Assembly (NCBI GenBank): GCA_034509495.1
Contig: CM067522.1
Span: forward strand, 7,315,916-7,379,915
Source of the DNA: Acestrorhynchus altus
Taxonomy: Eukaryota > Chordata > Actinopteri > Characiformes > Acestrorhynchidae
Length of the DNA: 64,000 bases
Reading direction: 5' to 3'
Under the pieces are notes generated by a model. The model was not told the DNA's origin. It saw nothing but the letters and a program-made list of their open reading frames with translations, and made no database searches. The position numbers were made by a program, and so were the translations under genes. This document shows positions 53,691-64,000 of the stretch, piece by piece (within the stretch, counting starts at the first letter, position 1; the number at the start of each line of letters is the position of its first letter).

Positions 53691-55179
53691 ACCCAAGCTT
53701 CTGCATTTCCAAACTTTTGAAGTGTAGTGTGTTTCCAATATCCAAATAGGAGTTTTAATGACAGCTCTCTGGCAGATAAACTGACGGATATAGCCCCCTG
53801 TCACTGTGGCAGCCTATTACCTAGTAGAGGGAAATTATCTTCTCAGAATAACACAGAAATAGCAAGACCTGGCATATTAATCATCGCCTTTGCCATCTCA
53901 GGGTTCAACATTATTAAACTGGCAGTAGCCTGCTCAACCATGAGCTGCCATCCATGATGAAAAACAAGAAAATTAAAATGACACCAGGTCAAGGCTTATC
54001 TGTGAGGTATACAAGACTCAGGGAGCTTGTAGATAAACGAGGGCTGTAGAGGTAACCTGCGGAAGAATTCAAAGCCATTTAACAGATCATGTTTATTCAG
54101 TCCATTTAGAAGGCTATAGCATCAAAATGGTCGTAAAGGGATTCTGTAACTCATTGTTACTGCTCAAGTAGCCGTCCAGAGACAGGAAAAGAGAAGGTAA
54201 TTGATGAACATGTGGACATGACTGGTGTTAATGTATTTGTCAAAGAGACAGCCACTCAGCCCCAGCCGCATTATACTGGCAAATCCTGTGTGCTGTTTGC
54301 TTGTCACTGGCTGTAGACAGTCATTACATAGATTCACTAAAGAAAACATAGACATGGTTCTGAAACTGCCTGTAATTGACCCACTCTTCATTTCCTCACT
54401 TTCATAGCACTAACCCTCTATTTGTCTATCAGTGAAAAGATACCACTGTAAGATCTCTAGGCAGTAACATAGTAGTGGCATTTTAGTGTGTGGTCCTGGT
54501 ATGAGTGTATTACCTACACTGGTGTTACTGGGACTTTTCACACGTCCAGCGAGAAAAAAAATCCAAACCAAGAGTCTGGATTCAAGTTTAAGACTTGAAA
54601 ACCTTGGGTCTTGACCCAATGATGATGACTAACACATATTGTCATACATTTACAGTAACATTTGAGAAGTTATGTTGTTGCTTTTGGGCTCCCTCTACAG
54701 GTGGGATACAAATGATTTTTTTGACAGCCTGAAATAAACATTGACTAGGTATTAAAGGATTTTCCACAAATAGGTAGAGGTTATGCCGATCAAGTGCTCT
54801 TGTGCAGTTTCACCAATGTTACATAAGTGCAGTAGCATTCCAGTGTTGACAATGATAAAGATACCATTCTCCCTGTTACAGTCAGTGCAGCTTTAACATG
54901 ATTTTAAAGCTTTCAGATTGCTACATAACTTGGCTTTAAAAGAAAAACTGAAATCAACAAATCAGCATTATGTCAAGTGCTGCTTTTTCTACAGCTTTGT
55001 TTGGTGCCCATTTCATCTCTATTTCCCCTTATTTGTTTCTATATTATACCAAATTATACTTTTGCTGATGACCCCCACAGGGACTTCTACTCTACTTCTA
55101 CTCTACTCTAGAGCTCATGAATTTGACCCTTGAATGTATTGATAGTCTCTAACTGCTCACAAGTGTAACAACAAAGTTA
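53691..55179. other. Long unique stretch, candidate regulatory DNA
   Basis: 53740-54400 is free of recognised repeats, has even base composition and contains homeodomain-like sites (GGCATATTAATCATCGCC). No frame shows a domain. 54400-55180 is AT-richer with nothing recognisable. Confidence 0.35.
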
Positions 55180-55415
55180 TGATGTGGCGAGCGAGTGCCC
55201 AAGTGCAATGCTGTTGTGCCTAATACTGTATACTGAACTTGTAACAGCAACACACACGAGCACGATGGGGCTTCTGTAGTTCTGTCAATCATCATATATT
55301 GTAAGGGCAGAGCAAAGCTCTTACTGTGTAGCACAACATAGTGTTCCAGACTGGGAATTGAACCCCAGTCTCCCACATGGTGGTGTTATCTGTTGCGCCA
55401 CACCAACCTTCCTTC
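55180..55415 (-). mobile_element. tRNA-derived SINE
   Basis: The minus-strand head GGTTGGTGTGGCGCAACAGA then TAACACCACCATGTGGGAG carries an A-box-like TGGCGCAACAGATAAC. It is followed by a good B-box GGGGTTCAATTCCCAGTC (about 55353-55370). The body continues to about 55180. The spacing of A and B boxes fits a pol III promoter. The body does not match the other SINEs in the window. Confidence 0.7.
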
Positions 55416-56889
55416 TATTGAGCTGGATTAAAAATTAAATTATATATACTCTGCAGTAAAATAGAGCTTCCACACCTTTCAACAAAACAAGAACCAGTAT
55501 GTCAGTTCAGTATGTTTGGGTGTGAAAATCTCTCATTTTCAGAAGTCAGTAAAGTGTACATGTAAGGAGTGCAAGGGGAGCAGAGATGGTGAGCATGGAG
55601 AGGAAACTTTAGTTTAGCTGTCTTTATTTAAAAGTAATTTCAGTTTACAGCTGAATCTCAACACATTCTGCCGCTTGTTGTTTTCAGCATCCACCTTTGT
55701 GGTCACAGTTTCAGTATAAACTTTACCTATAAATGTTTCTAAAAACTGTAAGAATTTTAAGAATTCCAAGAGTTCCATTTTGGAACATTTTAATTTGTCC
55801 ATTCATCAGGAATGTTTAAAACAGTACCTGAAGAATTCAGATTATGTCAAAAAGTACAATATAACAAAATAGACTTACAACCTTTTAGCGGTACTTCTGA
55901 CAAGCAGTGACAGTTTTAGATTCAATGACCTCTTTCTTCTTCATGTTACATAGTAAAAAGCACCAGACTCTACAAAAGTCTGATTGGTGATCTGTAAACC
56001 TACAGGGCACTGATTTGGTGGATGTGCCTGATCATTTATGCAATATATGCAAATACAACCAGACAGCTCGCTATAAATATAAACTACACTACAGAACTCC
56101 TATTTCGATGCAAGGGGCACCTTCATTTTTGTACCAGCCATGCTGGTTCATATTATAGTAGTGATTCAGACACTTCTGCACTTGAGTGAAGGCCACATTT
56201 TGCTCCAGAGGGCCAGTCTGCCAGCCTCTGCTCTGCTCCCTGTGTGGCCTTGGCATTAGCATCACTTTGATAATTGCACTCACTCCGGTACATCCGCTCC
56301 CTCACTGACTCACCAGCTGCCACTGGGGGAAAAAGTGCTCTTCATCCACTGTCAGGACCTCTTTCTTATCTCTGTCTAACTCTTTCTTCTACCTCTATCC
56401 TTTGGCAAAGGTTATTGCAAAAGCGGTTTCTTTTGTGAGAACACTCAAAGGTGAAACTTCACTTTTGAAGTCCAAAAAATGAGTGCCTCCTTGATTGCAA
56501 GATTGGTCAAGGCTAATGGTAGTGGAGCTCCTAGTAGTTTAAGATGAGACTGAGCTAAATTGCCACTTGACCACCCCAGCGTTACAGACAAATGGTGCTT
56601 GGAAAGTTCTGATCTTTCGCTATCCCAGCCTGTGATTTCTTGCTGCTTCAAATGAGAGGATTGATGAGAATTAGGAGAGATCAGTGCCATTAGAAGCCCT
56701 AATCCGAACCTAATCTGGCAAACAAAAGGTGGCAATGGGACCACATCAGTTCACACCCCCCATGTGGAGCAGAAGTAGGAGTAGGAGTAGGAGTAATGCA
56801 GTTGTTCCTTGTTCTTTTTTTTCACAAATTGAAAGCTTGTGTGTGGGACAAGTAAGAGAGAGGCTGTTTGGGATCCTGCTGAAAAACAG

Positions 56890-56893
<4 letters not shown>
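55416..56893. other. Unique sequence, no gene recognised
   Basis: No repeat family found. 56440-56760 has the most coding-like or conserved-like composition but no splice-bounded open frame with a domain. (TAGGAG)n occurs briefly at 56775-56795. Confidence 0.35.
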
Positions 56894-56926
<33 letters not shown>

Positions 56927-57118
56927 GTGTGTGTGCGTGTGTGTGTGTGTATGAGTGTATGTACACATCAATAAAGAAGCAGTGTAAGCCTCTACAATAT
57001 TTGTTCTTTGGGAGGGATGGAGGATTAAAAAAGAAAAGAGTGTGAATGGGGGGAGAGAGAAGCATGAAGAGAGAGCGACAGAGAGAGAGAGAAAGAGAGA
57101 GGAAGTGAAAGAGAGAGG
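56894..57118. repeat. (GT)n microsatellite and GA-rich tract
   Basis: GT repeats with GC interruptions at 56894-56950, and a purine-rich GAGA tract at 57052-57118. Confidence 0.9.
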
Positions 57119-57293
57119 CTGACAGCTGCTTTGCCCCCAGCCATGCAGAACGGCTGGTGGGCTGAGGAGGCTGCGCGAATGTGGCTTTGACAGACAAAGT
57201 CAGAGTGAGGCAAGAAGTAAACTTTCTCCATTGTTTTCTAGCAAGTCAACAATACTGTCTGCCCCTTATTATGAGCCTTCAGTATTAGCATAT
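57119..57293. other. Short unique stretch with Sox-like sites, candidate enhancer
   Basis: GACAGACAAAGTCAGAGTGA, CTCCATTGTTTTC and GTCAACAATACTG contain ACAAAG/ACAAT words typical of Sox binding, within non-repetitive DNA beside a GA tract. Speculative. Confidence 0.3.
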
Positions 57294-57410
57294 GGACAAA
57301 AATATTGGGATACCTGCTTGTTCATTGTTTCTTCTGAAACCAAGGGTATTTACAAAAAGGTCGTCCTGCTTTTGCTAGAGTAACTGTCTCCCATCACGAG
57401 AAGTATGACA
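57294..57410 (+). mobile_element. Family T MITE 5' fragment
   Basis: ATATGGACAAAAATATTGGG, ATACCTGCTTGTTCATTGTT, TCTTCTGAAACCAAGGGTAT and GCTTTTGCTAGAGTAACTGT then CTCCCATC form the left end of family T. Confidence 0.75.
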
Positions 57411-58560
57411 CATTATAGGGTAGTTTCACTGATTCCAACAAATATTGTGACACTGAATCAAATTTTCTGTATAATACAATCAATAATATGTACTAATGCA
57501 GAAAAATAAATATGAAAAATGTAAATGTTTAAAGTCTTTTGTAGTTGTTTTATTTATATCAAAATGGACTACAGCTCATAAAACTCTGAAATCCAGAATG
57601 TCAAATTATTATGATTATTTTTACATTATTAAGTATAAATATATAATAAATATTCCAGTAATTCTAATTATATTTACATAAAACCAAAAATGCTTGAAAA
57701 ATTAATATAAAATCCATGAGAGGAAAAGATTTTTAAATTAAATGACCAAAATGTTTTTGTAAAATGATTTTTTTAGAAGGGTCAGAACTGAGTAGTCCAC
57801 AATGGTGGTGATAGGACCCCCATATTTAACCTGTTTTTAAAGCTAATTCACTGTTTTCTTCACTAAACAATCAAAGAAAGAATATGTAATTTTGAATATT
57901 GTGATCTAAGAGTTAAACCAACACAATTACTTGTTGGTTAATTATGAAGGTAAAGCGCGTGGTAAGGCAGGATGTCATGTGTAAAGTTTCTAATTTAAAT
58001 TCACAATACCTTTCAGCTTTTAATCTACCACTAGCTGTTTACTTAGAGCATCTACTTTCCCAGCTTCAGCTCCTATGAGGACAAACAATATGATTGTATT
58101 GCAAGGCTCTATGGATCTGTATCCACCAAACGCTGCTTTGAATGATTCATGTTTAATGGGTAAACCACAGGACGCACCTCGACATGAAGGAACTTCCTAC
58201 AAAGGCCCACCTGCTGCAAAAAAGACAATACAGTAGGATGGAAGAGAAATCAATAGCTAAAGTATTCTCACTCTGCTAGTTAAAGCCACATGGAGCATTT
58301 GTCTTGTTAGACCCTGTACTTTACACAAAAGGAAAATGCTTTGCTGAAATATACAGTAACATATTTTGTTCTTGTTTTATTCAGTTTGTTCTTTAACACA
58401 AAATATTAGTATAATTAAATATAATTAAATATAATTATAATTGATTTTATGTCTGTTTTGCTCACTTCAGATTTTAAAATGCTGAACCTTGTGCACAGAC
58501 AGTACAGGTATGTGGTGAATTGTCAAAAGAAAATACTTACTGATTTACTTTAATTCTCTA
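57411..58560. other. No feature recognised
   Basis: AT-rich (57430-57760) and then mixed sequence without recognised repeats or exons. Confidence 0.35.
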
Positions 58561-58565
58561 GTATG

Positions 58566-58889
58566 TGTCACAAACTACACTACCCAGAATGCCAATTGTG
58601 ACCCGATCCCCTCCTCAGAGGGTCACATGATCAGGTCACTGGAGTACTGACACCTGTGTTTCCCCTTAAATATATACCGGTTTCCCCCAGGTTTCTTTGC
58701 CAAGTATTAGCCCTTTGTTGCTAAACTCAGCATTCTATGTATTATTCTGGTTCTTGTGATTATCGACCCCTTTTTCTGTAAGACTGTGTTGTTTGGATCT
58801 TCCTTGGATTTGTTTGTTTGCTCAGTATCTTTATTAAAGACACTGTGGACTTTATCCTGCGTGTGTCTCGCCTCTGTCCCTTCCTGTCA
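58566..58889 (+). mobile_element. Solo LTR, 324 bp
   Basis: Starts TGTCACAAACTACACTACCC and ends CCCTTCCTGTCA (TG...CA). Flanks GTATG (58561-58565) and GAATG (58890-58894) form a 5-bp target duplication with one mismatch. A TATA-like TTAAATATATACC lies inside and ATTAAAG near the end may be the poly(A) signal. Sequence differs from the LTR at 12659-13104, so it is another family. No internal region is attached. Confidence 0.8.
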
Positions 58890-58894
58890 GAATG

Positions 58895-59064
58895 GCAGTT
58901 TAGAAGTGAGAAATGTGTTTGACAATGTTTGTATACTGTCCCATTTATATTTATCCAGTATTTGAGTTTTATTATTGCTATTTAATTGTGTAACTTACTA
59001 AGATACAAGTGACAGACCCTATGTTTTGAACGTTTAAAATGTATTCTGAATGTGCTTTAACAGA
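58895..59064. other. No feature recognised
   Basis: Spacer. AACAGAATGCTTTAAACATTC near 59060 partly mirrors GAACGTTTAAAATGTATTC at 59028, a weak inverted repeat at the edge of the next element. Confidence 0.3.
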
Positions 59065-59620
59065 ATGCTTTAAACATTCAGAATACAGACGGCGGCTGTT
59101 GTCACACCTGTAGTTCATTTGCTTTGGTCCGAATCAGTTAACAGTTTTGTGAAATTGAAGCATTTTCCCAGGTGGTTTGGTTTGTATTTGTACAAAGAAA
59201 AGTCTAAGGGCACCAAAACATGTCACAACAAACAATGTGAGAATGTTCTGTCTACTGATTGGTCAAAATTGTCTGTGGTGAGGGCAAGAGCGTCCTGTGT
59301 TTCAGATCAGTGCAGATTTCTGTGCAGTTTAAGATGGCGCAGTGGCAGAGAAGGCATAGATGTTGTGATAGTCTGACCAGTACACCAGTTTAAACTACAC
59401 CTGCAGAGTCGTTTAGCTCAAACCTGTAGATTACATCTGATAGTTGGGTCAGATTGAGGTCGTTCTCACCAAAAACAAAGAGCTCCAGGGTTTGTTTGCT
59501 ACTGGACCAACATCACCTCCTCTACTCTTTTCACACCTACTCAATTAAAGAGTACCATGAGTGAAAACGACCCACAGTTCAATTCATGTGCTAACAATGT
59601 TGGAAGAAGCCTGTACCAGG
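59065..59620 (+). mobile_element. Probable MITE or hAT-like repeat
   Basis: TTTGGTCCGAATCAGTTAAC, GGGCACCAAAACATGTCACA and CTGTCTACTGATTGGTCAAA form a block I recall as a widespread teleost interspersed repeat. The ends could not be fixed and no transposase is present. Confidence 0.4.
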
Positions 59621-61105
59621 TGTCCTAATGCTATGGTAGCTTTGTAAGACGTGGCCTGTAGCCAGCATAATAATGCTGTTCTAACGGTGTTGGAAGAGAC
59701 CCATAGCAGCTGCGCTGGGAACCTGTGGGGTAAAGAAATGCAACACTAAACAATGCATCTACATATTTTAGAGATGTCACATAAAGTGCCGTCACCGTAC
59801 AGGAGCACGTTAGATAACTTAGCTAATGTTATGCTGTTATGTAAAATGATCCACCCATAATTATGTCACGACAACCAGAGGCTGTTCTTTCCAAACTCAG
59901 AAGGATCGTGGGATAAAAGGCTGCTGGTTATACTCTTTCAAAGAAAGATCCCATTTGGTTGCAGATAAATAGATAAAATTATTTTAATGATGTACACACT
60001 GCAACCTCGTTTCCCATAACTGTCAGGAAACTTAGACTAAGAAGAAGAAGAAGAAGACAAAAAGTGTGAAAGGGCTGTAGATGATGCTAAAAATGTCCAA
60101 GAAAGATTCATGAAGTGATGCAATGATGTTCTTTTAAGCCCAGGTGCACACAAAGGAATGCTATAAAACGTCATGAGGCTGGAAGGATTGCTCAGTCATC
60201 CATCCCATTTGACAAATGTCACTCATTATCATGCTTACAAATATTACCTTGAACCAAATGTGGAGCTGAGGCTGTCATATCTGCTGGACATCCTGGCTGA
60301 CCTGGCATCTCTGACGGTATCACTCAATCATCCACACTTCATTCCCCGCCTCCATTTTCACCCACATTAATGTTAGGCATTCAAAAATAACTCACCTTTG
60401 CCCACCCAGAGCTGCGTCATAGTCAGGCAGCTGAAACCGACTCTAATGGTTCAGCCAAGCTCCTGTCAGGTGCAGTATACAAAACTCCAAAATGAGACAT
60501 AGGTTTTGCTGTGGATTGCTTGACCTGGCCTGGTTGAATCCTATGAAACTTTCCTATGAACACCTTATGTGGGTTCTTTAATATAATAAATTACAGTCTG
60601 ATTCGTGTCATTCGTCACCTTACACTCAAATTCTTTCATTCAGTGTCATAAAACAACCACATTTGTGTCCTTAAAGAGCCCTTCAGTTGATGGCCTTTCT
60701 GATGACGGATGCCGTTACTGCCTAAATTATGATTTTTATATTTATTGTATTAAGTTTATGTAGAAGTGTGTGGAACTATAAAAGATGTGATAGGGTCCTA
60801 CAGCAGCATATTTGTTTACACATAGTGAATTCATTGCAGGTCCATTGTTGCATGCTGTTGTCACATGGTAAAAATTATATTTTATTTAATGTAGAATTTC
60901 AAATTGTATTATATAATTTTACAGCCTCTAAACTAAATCCACATATTTATTTTTAAGTATTTGTTTATAAACAACACATGTATAACACACCCAGTTTAGG
61001 AGGTCTTTGGTAAACTGCAAATTTAAGGCCTGTCATTAAAAACACTGACACAATTTTACATAAAATGTATTAAAAAAGAAAAACGAAAAGTCAAAAATGT
61101 ATTGT

Positions 61106-61108
<3 letters not shown>
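59621..61108. other. Unique sequence, no gene recognised
   Basis: 60160-60480 is relatively GC-rich and repeat-free. (AGA)n occurs at 60042-60057. No splice-bounded coding exon was identified. Confidence 0.35.

Positions 61109-61149
<41 letters not shown>
61109..61149. repeat. (AAT)n microsatellite
   Basis: About 13 AAT units. Confidence 0.96.
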
Positions 61150-61364
61150 GTGCAGCTAAAAATAGAATATTGTTTAAAAGCTCAGTCGTAATCATAATTT
61201 CATTGTAAATGAAGGTAAATTGTCATATTTTTATATTCATTAGACATAAAGTGACATTTGAAGGCTTTTGTTTTGTTTTACTCTTGATCAGTGTGGCTAA
61301 TAGCTAATGAAAATCAGAACAACCAAAAACAAAAGAGAGTATACAGTCTCTTCCTTCTCATTTA

Positions 61365-61560
61365 CTTCTATAATCCAATATCTGGCTCAGTGATATCATC
61401 AGCTCCAGCCTCTCTCACTGATTGCTCAAAGCCTGCATGCAGGTTGATCATGTATATGCCGACAGAGCAGTAAACATGCACTTCGGCATTTAAACGGGAT
61501 TTAATTCAGCTGTTCTCGCTCATATTTCATTACACAATGATGAGACCACCATGGTTAGAT
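61365..61560 (-). mobile_element. Family P element fragment
   Basis: Inverted blocks AATCCAATATCTGGCTCAGT then GATATCATCAGC, GCCTGCATGCAGGTTGATCA, GACAGAGCAGTAAACATGCA and TTCGGCATTTAAACGGGATT match 14120-14260. Confidence 0.65.
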
Positions 61561-62553
61561 AGGATAGCAGTGTAGCAGCCCACTAATTCACAATGAGTGT
61601 AGTGTTACAGTACATAAGCCATTTACACATATCAGTCTTAAAAGCGCAGTAACAACAAAGCCTGTATCATTTCCCATGTTAGTCCATAAACCCCCACAAA
61701 TGTCAAAAGCAGACCTCAGATGGAGGAAAATAAGACAAGAGGAAATGTATTTAAGTATATAAAGAGTATAAGTATTAAGATATTGACCTTTAAAACAATA
61801 GTTGCCAGGAGTTGTGTGGATTTCTCCCTGAATTTACAAATAAAACTACTGAAGCGGAATTATACATCAACAGTCCCCAACTGTCCCTGTGATCAGTCTG
61901 CCCATGAATGTGGCAATAACCCTTTTACCATCTCTTAAAAACGGATATTTTACTGCTTCTACAACAAAGCACCCCAAAAAATCTCTAAACCAATGCTGAC
62001 AAAATGCTTCAGTCTATGTGATATCAAGGTTACATCCTTACCATTATTGCCTCAGCTTACAAAAGCTCTGACACAACAAAGACAGGCCTGTACAATGCCA
62101 AAGACCTGCACCATCTAGATGAGATCAGTATGACCTCTGTGCGCTTGGACGGTCAGCAGATTACTGGTATTTGATAGCGTTCTGGAGGTGTCCCCTCTAC
62201 AGCCTGCAGCTCCAGAACATAATAGAGGTGCTATCATAAAAACTCTGACAGATGGGCTCCTGGGAGCCCAGTGGTTGCTGGAAGTTGTGTGATTGAAAGG
62301 CGTCAGAAGATTCCTAAAAGCAGCATCCTTCTCTGTCATCTAATAGTATTTCGGAAATGTCATTAATGCTTAACGTCCTGCTCCGCAGCCTCATAAAATC
62401 CTTGGCCGCCTCCCCTCTAGGGAGACTCTTAATTGGATTACATTTTCCCCCTTTCCTCAGCTTTCCATTTTTTTTGCTCTCCAGAATCATCCTTGATTAT
62501 CTCTCATCTGATCTGACACTCTGGTGCCTTGCACAGGTCATTTGGAATGAGAG

Positions 62554-62556
<3 letters not shown>
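61561..62556. other. Unique sequence, no gene recognised
   Basis: 62100-62540 has balanced composition and no repeat membership. Frames at 61720-61938 and 62115-62339 lack domains or splice support. Confidence 0.35.

Positions 62557-62612
<56 letters not shown>
62557..62612. repeat. (TC)n microsatellite
   Basis: 28 TC units. Confidence 0.97.
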
Positions 62613-62615
<3 letters not shown>

Positions 62616-63429
62616 ATTAGAGAAATTTAACAAGCTTTCATTTCTTGTTTGTTTCTCCTAAAGTCTAGTTAGATAACTTTGCGTGGTTTCATGTACCACA
62701 ACCAGGCCTAATTCATTTTTTACATGGCCCTCTTTATCCCTTCCAAAGTAAATACGTTATGTTTGTTACTTTTAAAGCTAATATATGTAAATGACCTCAA
62801 AATATGTACCGAGGTTTTAAGATCCAACTAAAATCCTCAGGGATGTCAGAAAAAATTTGCTTCTGATTCAGCCACTCCTTTTGGCTGTCTTGTTCTTTTC
62901 AAAGGCCATAATGATGCCTTTGCTTCACCACAACCAGACACAGCACAGCTAATTGTTTTTCTGAATATCTTCTACAGACTGTCTGAGTGGGACAAACTGC
63001 TGTAAGTTGAGATTATAGTGAGTGTGGTTTCAGCAAATCCACCCTGAAGACCCTGTTTTTGTACTTTAAAAGTAGAATTTTGGAATTTTAGGATGAAGAA
63101 CATGCCTGAAGTCCCTCCTCCTCCCATCTAACATCTTTTAAAGTCCATCTCTACCTAATCCGTATGCTTGCAAGTACAACATCATTACATCCTTCTAAAG
63201 AGCAACACCAGTGATCTTTTAGCACCGTCTCCTTTCTCCATGTTCTTCAGAGTTGTGGCTGTGTCGATGTGAGGTAACCACGAAGAAAGTCATCATGTGG
63301 GCAAGATGCTACCCATTTGTGCCATGTGTCATATCACATGAACTAAACCTGAGACTTTTCTGAGATGTACTATAAACTCATACATTCTATTTGATGCCCA
63401 TACACTCTATTTTAATCTGGCTGGAAGGA
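62613..63429. other. No feature recognised
   Basis: Mixed composition. It may include eroded upstream parts of the LINE that follows, but no motif was readable. Confidence 0.3.
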
Positions 63430-64000
63430 CTGCATCTTTCACCAAATCGTCAGGAAGTCCCAGCAGTGACTGTACATTCTTGAAGATTGAGGAAATTTGG
63501 AATGGCAGACATTCTCTGCAGCGTCTACAGATGTACAGTTGAGAGCGTCCTCACGAGCTCCATCATCATGTGGAACAGCAAGTGCACTGTGCACACTGTG
63601 CAGGACAGGGAGGCCCTTCAGGGGGTGATCTAAACTGCACATACTCACTATATGAACACACTGCATTTTTATTGCTGCTCCACTGTTGCAATAATGCACA
63701 CTGCACTTGAATACACTGACAGTACTGCACATGCAACTTTACTGCCATACTTTGCACAGTAATATTATGCAAAAGTATTAACTGTATGTAAGCTATTTAT
63801 GCACCTCATGTATATAGCATCTATTTATATATCCTGTCCAGTATATGTCTCTTGTGTGATAGTGGTAACTCGTGTGTATATTCTTTGTACTTATGTTTAA
63901 TGTTTTATATTTTATATCTAATAGCTTGAGTGTTGAGGAGAACTAGTAAAATAAGAATTTCATTGTACAATATAACTGCCTGTTTACTGTGTTTGCTGTG
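63430..64000 (+). mobile_element. LINE 3' end (RT C-terminus and 3' UTR)
   Basis: At about 63530-63633 a frame reads TVESVLTSSIIMWNSKCTVH then TVQDREALQGVI, the conserved segment after the polymerase palm in fish LINEs (IESVLT..I..W...C...DR.ALQ.V). The downstream 3' UTR is rich in TGCACT words and ends AAGAATTTCATTGTACAATA then TAACTGCCTGTTTACTGTG, a common fish LINE terminus. It continues beyond the window edge. Confidence 0.7.

Overview
The window looks like a euchromatic stretch of a teleost fish genome, probably an otophysan (characin, electric-fish or catfish relative). The signs are AT-rich DNA, many long CA, TC, AT and AAT microsatellites, a dense mix of fish transposons (Tc1/mariner, L2-like and Rex3-like LINEs, Gypsy and BEL/Pao relics, solo LTRs, tRNA-derived SINEs) and split genes with GT-AG introns. 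The species assignment is inference. There are no bacterial-style operons, CRISPR arrays, rRNA genes or convincing functional tRNA genes.

Layout. 1-21 kb is gene-poor: SINEs, short non-autonomous DNA transposons, three tandem repeats, a BEL/Pao relic, a solo LTR with a perfect 5-bp target duplication, and mariner/Tc1 relics. 22-35.4 kb, all on the minus strand, holds a small Siglec-15-like immune receptor cluster. One gene is intact (24701-28485, four coding exons, all junctions phase 1, 289 codons). A decayed tandem copy lies just downstream of it (V-set relic 23495-23712, C2-set plus membrane exon relic 21991-22312). A further V-set relic lies at 35155-35390. 28.8-41.6 kb is a transposon graveyard with nested LINE, LTR, Tc1, Rex3-like and Gypsy pieces.

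At 43.4-43.8 kb a CpG-rich promoter (two CCAAT boxes, GC box, palindromic CRE, TATA box) drives a plus-strand first exon that encodes only a signal peptide and ends in a phase-1 splice donor. A perfect CTCF core lies about 0.5 kb upstream. No later exon of this gene could be recognised, so 43.7-64 kb is probably its very long first intron, though this is unproved. That stretch carries an 18-unit, 44-bp minisatellite, more transposons, a second solo LTR, several unique stretches that may be conserved non-coding elements, and a LINE 3' end at the right edge.

Functionally, the intact Siglec-15-like protein keeps the sialic-acid-binding arginine. It has asparagine where human SIGLEC15 has the DAP12-pairing transmembrane lysine, and its predicted cytoplasmic tail has no tyrosine. 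The dead neighbour still encodes a lysine in its membrane segment. This suggests that signalling-competent and signalling-poor paralogues once coexisted here, and it is the most interesting observation in the window.
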